From assembly GCA_023458835.1 (NCBI GenBank), contig JAEWWY010000320.1, forward strand, positions 1 through 11,274: a stretch of DNA of 11,274 nt, given 5' to 3'. Positions 6,223-11,274 of this stretch are shown here, in pieces (position 1 is the first letter of the stretch; each line of letters opens with the position of its first letter). The notes beneath the pieces were generated by a model. It had not been told where the DNA came from. It did not search any database and worked only from the letters and a program-made list of their open reading frames with translations. Origin of the DNA: Bacillota bacterium (GTDB taxonomy: Bacteria; Bacillota; Clostridia; Christensenellales; Aristaeellaceae). The translations under genes were made by a program, and so were the position numbers.

Positions 6223-6231
6223 ATTATATCA
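6223..6231 (-). promoter_or_regulatory. Extended -10 promoter of the GNAT gene
   Basis: On the minus strand TGATATAAT (6231-6223) is a perfect extended -10 element (TGnTATAAT). No good -35 is seen 17-18 nt upstream, which extended -10 promoters tolerate. Transcription would start near 6216, about 55 nt before the chosen ATG. This supports the start at 6161 over the upstream one. Confidence 0.6.
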
Positions 6232-6315
6232 CACTTTCCGTTATACCCCATATCACTTTGCGGATGAAAGGCTCTTTGAAAAAAACCCTTCCCCAAACCT
6301 TATATACCAAATCCG

Positions 6316-6344
6316 TTGCGCCGGGCGCTTTGCTATGGTAAGAT
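6316..6344 (+). promoter_or_regulatory. argS promoter (sigma-A type, extended -10)
   Basis: TTGCGC (6316-6321), a 17-nt spacer and TAAGAT (6339-6344) with an upstream TG (6336-6337) make a plausible sigma-A promoter. The start site would be near 6351, about 35 nt before the argS ATG. No T-box leader is visible in such a short UTR. Confidence 0.58.
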
Positions 6345-6385
6345 AGACCGTACAATATTGCCAACTGCCCAAAGGAGAATGGCCC

Positions 6386-8104
6386 ATGGACATGAAAGCC
6401 CGCATTGCCGCATTGATTGAAGCCGGTTTAAGCGCTGCCTGGCCCGGAATGGAGAGCCTGCCCGGCCGGGAGGAGATTGCCGGATTTTTGGAAATACCCC
6501 CGGAGCGGGAGATGGGCGATTATGCCTTTCCCTGCTTCCGCCTGGCCAAGGCTTTAAGGGCCGCGCCGCCCATGATCGCCGCTAAATTGCAGGCCGCCAT
6601 TGACGCGCCCCAGGTGGCGCGCTTGAGTTGCGTGGGCGGGTATTTGAATTTCTTTTTGAACAGGGAGAATTTTGCCAAGGAAACGCTTCAGGCGGTCATC
6701 AAGGCCGGGGAAAAATGGGGTGCTTCCAATGAGGGCGAGGGTAAAACCATCTGCCTGGATTATTCCTCCATCAACATTGCCAAGCGTTTTCATATCGGGC
6801 ATCTGAGCACCACCATGATCGGCCACAGCCTCAAACGCATCTTCGGCTTCCTGGGGTACACCACCGTGGGTATCAACCACCTGGGCGACTGGGGTACCCA
6901 GTTTGGGAAAATGATCGCCGCTTACAAGCACTGGGGAACGGAAAAGGAAATTGAGGACGGCGGCGTGCAGACGCTGGTGGACCTGTATGTGCGCTTCCAT
7001 GACGAGGCGGAAAAGAACCCCGCCCTGGAGGACGAGGGCCGGGCCTGGTTCAAAAAGATCGAGGACGGCGACCCGGAGGCCATCGGCATTTTCAACTGGT
7101 TCAAGGAACTGACGCTTAAGGATACCCAGAAGGTGTATGACCTGCTGGGGGTCTCCTTTGACAGCTATGCCGGGGAAAGCTTTTATAATGACAAGATGGA
7201 CCGGGTGGTCAGGGAGCTTAGGGAGAAAAACCTGCTGACCATCAGCGACGGCGCGTCCATTGTGGACCTGGAGGAATACAAGATGCCTCCCTGCCTGATC
7301 CTGAAAAAGGACGGAGCCACGCTGTATACCACGCGGGACATTGCCGCGGCGCTGTACCGCCAGGATACCTATCACTTTGACAAATGCCTGTATGTGGTGG
7401 CCTATCAGCAGGACCTGCACTTCCGCCAATGGATCAAGGTGGTAGAGCTGATGGGGTACCCCTGGGCCAAAGATCTGCAGCATGTGGCCTTTGGCATGAT
7501 CTCCTATGAAGGGCAGACGCTGGCCACCAGAAAGGGCCATGTGGTGTATCTGGAGGATTTGTTGGAGAGGGCCCAGGAAAAGGCCATGAGCATCATTGAG
7601 GAAAAGAGCCCGCAGCTTACCAACAAGGCCGAGGTGGCCCGGCAGGTGGGCATCGGCGCGGTGATTTACGCCGATTTGCAGAATAACCGCATCAAAGATA
7701 TCGACTTTTGGTGGGACCGGGCGCTGAACTTTGACGGGGAGACCGGGCCCTACGTGCAGTATACCCATGCCCGCTGCTGCTCGCTTTTGCGCAAGGCGGA
7801 GGATGCCGCCTTGCCGGAGCCTGATTACGCCGCGCTTACCGACGATGAAAGCCAGGAGATTTTGCGCCAGCTTTCCCGCTTCCCGGATACGGTGAAGGAA
7901 GCCGCGCTGCGCTATGAGCCTTCCATCCTTACCAGGGCCGTCACGGACCTGTGCCAGGCCTACAACAAGTTCTATTATGAGCACCGTATCCTGGATGAGG
8001 GCGGCAGCCTGGCCGCCGCCCGGGTAAAGCTGACGGAGGCCGTCAGGAACGTGGTGAAGCAGGGGCTATACCTGATCGGCATAGAGGCGCCGGAACGGAT
8101 GTAA
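6386..8104 (+). CDS. argS: Arginyl-tRNA synthetase
   Basis: The protein has 572 residues, the usual size of this class I cytoplasmic enzyme, which charges tRNA-Arg with arginine using ATP. An ArgS-type N-terminal domain (1-115) includes GDYAFPCFRLAK at 44-55. The Rossmann catalytic core holds the HIGH signature (HIGHL, 136-140) within SSINIAKRFHIGHLSTT and HLGDWGTQFGK at about 165-175. The KMSKS position is represented by LATRKGHVVYLEDLL (from 379); loss of the canonical KMSK is common in ArgS. The C-terminal DALR anticodon-binding domain spans about 455-572 (GPYVQYTHARCCSLLRK...) and ends in the family-typical IEAPERM. The ATG at 6386 follows AAAGGAG (6371-6377) by 8 nt. The gene has its own promoter and a strong terminator and appears monocistronic. 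Confidence 0.97.
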   Translation: MDMKARIAALIEAGLSAAWPGMESLPGREEIAGFLEIPPEREMGDYAFPCFRLAKALRAAPPMIAAKLQAAIDAPQVARLSCVGGYLNFFLNRENFAKETLQAVIKAGEKWGASNEGEGKTICLDYSSINIAKRFHIGHLSTTMIGHSLKRIFGFLGYTTVGINHLGDWGTQFGKMIAAYKHWGTEKEIEDGGVQTLVDLYVRFHDEAEKNPALEDEGRAWFKKIEDGDPEAIGIFNWFKELTLKDTQKVYDLLGVSFDSYAGESFYNDKMDRVVRELREKNLLTISDGASIVDLEEYKMPPCLILKKDGATLYTTRDIAAALYRQDTYHFDKCLYVVAYQQDLHFRQWIKVVELMGYPWAKDLQHVAFGMISYEGQTLATRKGHVVYLEDLLERAQEKAMSIIEEKSPQLTNKAEVARQVGIGAVIYADLQNNRIKDIDFWWDRALNFDGETGPYVQYTHARCCSLLRKAEDAALPEPDYAALTDDESQEILRQLSRFPDTVKEAALRYEPSILTRAVTDLCQAYNKFYYEHRILDEGGSLAAARVKLTEAVRNVVKQGLYLIGIEAPERM

Positions 8105-8121
8105 ACCGGATGCTTTCATAG

Positions 8122-8162
8122 AAAAGCACTTTCCCTGCTTCATCATGGGGAAAGTGCTTTTT
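8122..8162 (+). terminator. Rho-independent terminator of argS
   Basis: AAAAGCACTTTCCC (8122-8135) pairs perfectly with GGGAAAGTGCTTTT (8148-8161) over a 12-nt loop, ending in a TTTTT run (8158-8162). It begins 18 nt after the argS stop and isolates argS from the second sigma module. Confidence 0.9.
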
Positions 8163-8170
8163 GCATGCCA

Positions 8171-8199
8171 AAAACCTTTTGCCTCCATTCCGCCTCTAA
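8171..8199 (+). promoter_or_regulatory. Candidate ECF-type promoter of module 2
   Basis: AAAACC (8171-8176), a 16-nt spacer beginning TTTTGCC and CCTCTAA (8193-8199) resemble the AACC...CGTCTAA type seen before many ECF sigma genes. The layout parallels the one before module 1. Transcription would start near 8205, inside the palindrome described next. Self-activation by the encoded sigma factor is an inference. Confidence 0.45.
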
Positions 8200-8204
8200 C
8201 CATA

Positions 8205-8218
8205 TGACAGGCCTGTCA
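8205..8218. repeat. 14-bp palindrome at the module 2 transcript start
   Basis: TGACAGGCCTGTCA is a perfect palindrome whose centre is 18.5 nt after the first base of the CCTCTAA box, the same distance as in module 1. It could be an operator or a 5' hairpin. Confidence 0.45.
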
Positions 8219-8245
8219 CTTACCAAAGCACAAGGAGTTGCGTAG

Positions 8246-8710
8246 ATGACCTCGGAGGAATTTGCCCGGCGCATCGTCGCCATGCAGGATACGCTGTACC
8301 GCGTGTCCTATGGTATCCTGCCAAAGGCATGCGACCGGGAGGACGCGGTGCAGGAGTGCATCCGCAGGGCTTGGGAAAAGAGGGAACAGCTTCGGGCGGA
8401 TGCCTATATGCAAACCTGGGTGATCCGCATTTTGATCCGGGAATGCTATGGCGTTGCGCGCCGGGTGAAGCGGGAGATCCCCGTGGATATGCTGCCGGTC
8501 AGGGATGTTTCCCCTGCCGGGGATCCTGTGCTCCGCGATGCCGTACTGTCCCTGCCGGAAAAGCTGCGCATCCCTGTTGTGCTGCACTATATGGAGGGCT
8601 ATGAGCTCAAGGAGATCGCCGCCATGCTGCGCGTGCCTCAGGGCACGGTGAAAACGCGGATGCATAAAGCGCGCAATCAGCTCAAAGCCGTATTGGGCGA
8701 GGAGGTGTAA
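8246..8710 (+). CDS. ECF-family RNA polymerase sigma factor, module 2
   Basis: The protein has 154 residues with only sigma2 and sigma4. Sigma2 spans about 4-73 and includes DREDAVQECIRRAWEKR (30-46) and MQTWVIRILIRECYG. Sigma4 spans about 96-150 (LPEKLRIPVVLHYMEGYELKEIAAMLRVPQGTVKTRMHKARNQL) with a clear helix-turn-helix. It should direct RNA polymerase to genes controlled by the membrane partner downstream. The ATG is 8 nt after AAGGAG (8232-8237). The partner starts 3 nt after this stop, so the two form a tight operon. It is related to the module 1 sigma factor but clearly diverged, so the modules are old paralogues or separate acquisitions rather than a recent duplication. Confidence 0.95.
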   Translation: MTSEEFARRIVAMQDTLYRVSYGILPKACDREDAVQECIRRAWEKREQLRADAYMQTWVIRILIRECYGVARRVKREIPVDMLPVRDVSPAGDPVLRDAVLSLPEKLRIPVVLHYMEGYELKEIAAMLRVPQGTVKTRMHKARNQLKAVLGEEV

Positions 8711-8713
8711 AGG

Positions 8714-9832
8714 ATGGGCAGCAGAGATTGGAAAAGCACGTTCGGACCTACGCCGGAAGCCTTTAAACAAAAGGTCTCCTTTACCCTCTGCGAAGTAAAG
8801 GAGGATAAACCGGTGAAGAAAATCAAAGCGGCAACCGTGGTTGCCCTGGCGCTGACTGTTTTGCTGCTGGCCGCCGTGGCCTATGCCGCGGCCAATCAAT
8901 GGGGTGTGTTCAGCTTTTTGGAATACCGCTATGACAAGCAAATGCTGCCTGAGGCAAAAAACGCGCTGCAGACCAATATTAGCCAAAACGGCGGGGAAGA
9001 GGCAGAAGTAGCTTTCAAGGTCAGGGAAGCGCTGTATGACGGCGCGCAGCTTCACGTCATCATTGAAGCACGGCCTAAGGATGCGGGAAAAGTTCTTTTA
9101 ATGGGGTTTGACCAAATGCCGGAAGATTTGATCATCAATGCCGGCCCCGTATACGAAGGGGACAAGCGAACCTTTGCCCAGGCCGCGGCCGAAGAAGGGA
9201 AGAGCCTGATACGCGTCAGCCTTGGCCTTCGTGTGAACGATGCGCATGTAGACGGCGGCGCCGACTTTCTGGCCGAGGAAGACGGGACGCTGGTGATACA
9301 TTTGTCCGGTTCGCTTGAGGCGCAAGGCGATACGATCCCGCTGGTATGCAGCTATTCCGTATCCAATCTGGCAGACGAGAAAACCGCCGGCAAGCCCAAA
9401 AAGGGACAGTTTACTTTTGATCTGCCGGTGAACGTTCACAAAACGCAGCGGCAGTATTCCGGCCCGGCGGCGGTGGATCAGACCGGCGTGACTGTGGATA
9501 AGATTATTTTAACAAAGACCGACGCCGGTATCTATTCGGAGCTTACCTTCTCCATTTCACAGGACGCAACCGAAGCGGAGGCCGCGTTGGCCAAGGGCGG
9601 GCTGTGGTTTGAATACCTGGACGGTCAAGGACAGCTTATCGAGGCCGGCGTTGATGATGTGGGTGGGGGTATATATGACCTCACGCTCCCGGACGGCACA
9701 AAGAGTGATACGCAGTTTGTGCAAACAATCTCATTGGATCTTAAGGAATTGCCGGATAGCATTACCGTGCGCGGTTACGATTGCTGGGAAAAGACGCGGT
9801 TTGGAGAGCATACCTTTGGGGCCGATCAATAA
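8714..9832 (+). CDS. Membrane anti-sigma-like protein, module 2 (DUF4179-like)
   Basis: The protein has 372 residues. A cytoplasmic tail (1-36) holds GPTPEAFKQKVSFTL at 11-25. A transmembrane helix follows (about 37-59, TVVALALTVLLLAAVAYAA), then about 310 extracytoplasmic residues rich in beta-strand-like segments. The start of the outer part (VFSFLEYRYDKQMLPEAKNAL... VREALYDGAQLHVIIEA) recalls DUF4179 proteins that sit beside ECF sigma genes; this is a resemblance, not a firm match. It probably restrains the sigma factor encoded just upstream until an extracellular cue is sensed. GGAGG (8701-8705) lies 8 nt before the ATG. As in module 1, an internal AAAGGAGG (8797-8804) precedes an in-frame GTG (8813, codon 34) by 8 nt, which would remove the tail but keep the membrane helix. 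Confidence 0.82.
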   Translation: MGSRDWKSTFGPTPEAFKQKVSFTLCEVKEDKPVKKIKAATVVALALTVLLLAAVAYAAANQWGVFSFLEYRYDKQMLPEAKNALQTNISQNGGEEAEVAFKVREALYDGAQLHVIIEARPKDAGKVLLMGFDQMPEDLIINAGPVYEGDKRTFAQAAAEEGKSLIRVSLGLRVNDAHVDGGADFLAEEDGTLVIHLSGSLEAQGDTIPLVCSYSVSNLADEKTAGKPKKGQFTFDLPVNVHKTQRQYSGPAAVDQTGVTVDKIILTKTDAGIYSELTFSISQDATEAEAALAKGGLWFEYLDGQGQLIEAGVDDVGGGIYDLTLPDGTKSDTQFVQTISLDLKELPDSITVRGYDCWEKTRFGEHTFGADQ

Positions 9833-9922
9833 CCCCGGGATGCGCGCATGGAGGCCAAGAAAATTTTGAAATCACATCCGCGCATATTCCGCGTTTTCGA
9901 GGGTATGCTAGCATTGGGGCGG

Positions 9923-9979
9923 ATGATCCGAAAGGATCATTTCGAACCGGCGCATGAAGGCCTTTCATTCCTTTTTTTT
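9923..9979 (+). terminator. Possible terminator region of module 2
   Basis: ATGATCC (9923-9929), a GAAA tetraloop and GGATCAT (9934-9940) form a stable 7-bp hairpin about 90 nt after the anti-sigma stop. A weaker hairpin ATGAA-GGCCT-TTCAT (9954-9968) is followed by TCC and eight Ts (9972-9979). Together these could end the operon transcript; neither hairpin abuts the T-run perfectly. Confidence 0.42.
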
Positions 9980-10111
9980 CAATGTAGAGCGTGGAATTGG
10001 AAAGCGCCTGTGTAGATGTGAGAGAGAAAAGAAGCTGTGCGTGCGCCCGTTCGATTGCGGCAAGCAAACCTTTCCTTTTTTATAGGTGGTTTACTTTACC
10101 CCGCAGGCCCT

Positions 10112-10142
10112 GAAAGGATATACCGTAATGGTATATCCTTTC
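10112..10142. terminator. Strong 13-bp hairpin, terminator-like
   Basis: GAAAGGATATACC (10112-10124) and GGTATATCCTTTC (10130-10142) pair perfectly over the 5-nt loop GTAAT. On the plus strand it ends in CCTTTCTTAG, a weak U-rich tail; on the minus strand no U-tract follows. It may be a backup terminator, an RNA element or an operator. No gene end is close by. Confidence 0.45.
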
Positions 10143-10672
10143 TTAGCGGTTTTGGATGTTTCCCCTCTGATTTTGGTTGATATTGATCGACTACTTTCAA
10201 GGATTTATCAATGTCGTCCTATGCCATCCCATAAGGTGCTAAGCTTATGATGATGTAAGAAAAGCAGGGGGAGAATATCACAAAACCTATCACAAACTGT
10301 TCAATTTCCGAAGCGGGTTTTGCTTCCTTGAATGTGCTTCCACTATAGGCCCGGGGTTTCACTTTTGCGTGTTCCGGCATACATGCAGATAGTCACATAT
10401 TGCGCGTCCCTTTCATCCCTTTCAGACATAGGGTATTGCATTTCTGATCGATCGCCATGCATTAATAATAACTTAAAACAAAGGAGCTTGTACTATTCAC
10501 AGACTATGATCCATTTTTCTGAGAAGCCCTTTTTTCTTGCGGCACAGCGCGTTGCTTGAACTGGTGGATTATCCCAAAGGCTTTTCTTGTAGCATAAGCA
10601 ACACTGAACTCGCGAACTTAGTCCCTATTCTGGCAGTAAGCACACGCTGAATAGATTCCCGCTTGAATTTTA

Positions 10673-11274
10673 TTAAAGCGATTCAAGGGTGATGTCTATC
10701 ATTGAAAGAGCGCCGTTCTGCGCATAGACGGAAAGTGAGAGCCCGGGAGACATGTCTTCGCTCAAACGCATGGTCATCGCGCGGCCGTTGGCTAAGGCGA
10801 GGTCCAGTATATCACGGTATACGATCAGATCAATGCCAACCGGACAGGTTAAGTCAACACCCTTCATTTGCAGCCGCGAGTCACCCATACGGAAATTCTG
10901 ATCGGGGCGCATTGTCGAGATTATTCGCGCCATACGGTCGAAATCCAATCTGTGCTCCCGATTCCCTGACATCAACGACAGCCCGCCAAGCGCCGCGTCT
11001 CCAAAAAGCTGCAACGTTGCTCGCAGCCGAAAGCCGGCAATGCCGCTTGCGATTTTCACCTCGTGACGACCCTCATCGCTCTCGGCACGCATATCAGACA
11101 CTGGGAGCTTCTTGATGAACGCAGGCAAGATTTCGGATACGAAGCGAACGCCCAGCGTACCGTCCCTATTCTGAACCAATTCGTGCGTGATAGCATTTCC
11201 GGCATAAGTACGGGGATAACGGGCCAAGAAGCCGGACATTAACCTCCGTTTGCCAAACGCACCGGTCTTAACTA
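10673..11274 (-). CDS. Unrecognised protein, probably continuing beyond the window edge
   Basis: The minus-strand frame is open from the right edge to a TAA at 10673-10675. The first in-frame ATG is at 11237-11239, giving 188 residues. GGAGG (11243-11247) lies only 3 nt before it, which is too close for a good start, and the frame stays open upstream (KTGAFGKRRLMSGFLARYPRTYAGN), so the true start may lie outside. I do not recognise the family. The sequence has no signal peptide or membrane helix. It alternates short hydrophobic strands with Gly and charged turns (LQMKGVDLTCPVGIDLIVYRDILDLALANGR), suggesting a soluble beta-rich protein. Residue composition looks genuinely coding; the opposite-strand ORF here (10702-11115) is Arg/Ser-rich and looks like a shadow. 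It is isolated by about 840 bp of non-coding DNA. Confidence 0.55.
   Translation of the reverse strand, partial: VKTGAFGKRRLMSGFLARYPRTYAGNAITHELVQNRDGTLGVRFVSEILPAFIKKLPVSDMRAESDEGRHEVKIASGIAGFRLRATLQLFGDAALGGLSLMSGNREHRLDFDRMARIISTMRPDQNFRMGDSRLQMKGVDLTCPVGIDLIVYRDILDLALANGRAMTMRLSEDMSPGLSLSVYAQNGALSMIDITLESL

Larger units (their letters stand above)
9833..10672. other. Long gene-free, AT-richer stretch with hairpins
   Basis: About 840 bp without a supportable gene. It contains the hairpin and T-run at 9923-9979, a strong hairpin at 10112-10142, a tandem pair of TCCCTTTCA (10407-10424), an inverted pair GTTGCTT/AAGCAAC (10551-10557, 10596-10602) and CTTGAAT/ATTCAAG (10662-10668, 10681-10687) at the end of the last gene. 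A 75-codon plus ORF (10332-10559) and a 32-codon minus ORF (10343-10441) lack ribosome binding sites and any family resemblance. It may hold a decayed gene or an unrecognised RNA; I see no tRNA or known riboswitch. Confidence 0.55.

Noticed and set aside
6283..6294. AAAACCCTTCCC resembling one arm of the inverted repeat at 1483-1522
   Set aside because: Only about nine shared bases and no second arm nearby; likely chance.
6162..6296. N-terminal extension of the GNAT protein to 6296
   Set aside because: The extension covers the TGATATAAT promoter, and a good Shine-Dalgarno precedes the start at 6161 where the domain begins.
6351..6356. TACAAT as an alternative argS -10 box
   Set aside because: Its -35 partner is poor; TTGCGC with TG-extended TAAGAT is the better promoter, though a second start cannot be excluded.
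6554..7984. 476-codon minus-strand ORF opposite argS
   Set aside because: Shadow of argS, which has intact catalytic and anticodon-binding motifs.
10343..10441. 32-codon minus-strand ORF (starting MQYPMSERDERD)
   Set aside because: Some protein-like character, but no ribosome binding site and too short to support; kept only as a possible relic.
10332..10559. 75-codon plus-strand ORF in the right-hand gap
   Set aside because: No Shine-Dalgarno; Cys/Ser/Tyr-rich sequence of non-coding appearance.
1..11274. CRISPR arrays, tRNA or rRNA genes, insertion sequences
   Set aside because: No regularly spaced repeats, no cloverleaf-type sequences and no transposase motifs were found on either strand.

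Overview
The window looks like chromosomal DNA from a fairly GC-rich member of the Bacillota, most likely a Clostridia-type anaerobe. Supporting signs are strong AGGAGG-type ribosome binding sites, an ArgS ending in the motif IEAPERM, short ECF sigma factors each followed by a single-pass membrane anti-sigma gene, and a hairpin repeat of the GGGCGAAC-aca-GTTCGCCC kind. The genus cannot be read from this sequence alone.

Layout from left to right. (1) The last 47 codons of a CorC/HlyC-type membrane protein run directly into a one-chain Nudix + HAD hydrolase (168-1193). The Nudix-HAD ribosome binding site is 27 nt from its start codon, with a small hairpin in between. (2) A 354-bp gap with two inverted repeats precedes tex (1548-3698, minus strand), an RNA-binding transcription accessory protein. 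The tex leader is unusually structured: a good promoter, a dyad over the -10 box, a terminator-like hairpin, and a 21-codon upstream ORF whose stop overlaps the tex start. (3) Divergent from tex is ECF/anti-sigma module 1 (3945-5335). (4) Convergent with it is an AT-rich GNAT acetyltransferase (5658-6161, minus strand). A 17-bp inverted repeat separates the two 3' ends. (5) argS (6386-8104) has its own extended -10 promoter and a textbook terminator. (6) ECF/anti-sigma module 2 follows (8246-9832). (7) About 840 bp hold hairpins but no convincing gene. (8) The window ends in an unrecognised minus-strand gene open at the edge (10673-11274).

How the genes relate. Most are independent housekeeping units: nucleotide clean-up, Tex, arginyl-tRNA synthesis. 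The recurring theme is the pair of sigma/anti-sigma modules around argS. Each couples a roughly 155-residue ECF sigma factor to a membrane protein with a short cytoplasmic tail, one transmembrane helix and a different extracellular part (two PepSY-like units in one, a larger DUF4179-like region in the other). The modules share a similar promoter layout, a GGCC-centred palindrome at the expected transcript start, a P-[S/T]-P-x-F-like motif in the anti-sigma tail, and an internal AAAGGAGG plus in-frame GTG just before the membrane helix. I see no transposase, CRISPR array, tRNA or rRNA. No clearly new multi-gene system is evident; the most novel-looking elements are the regulatory arrangements of tex, of the Nudix-HAD gene and of the two ECF modules.
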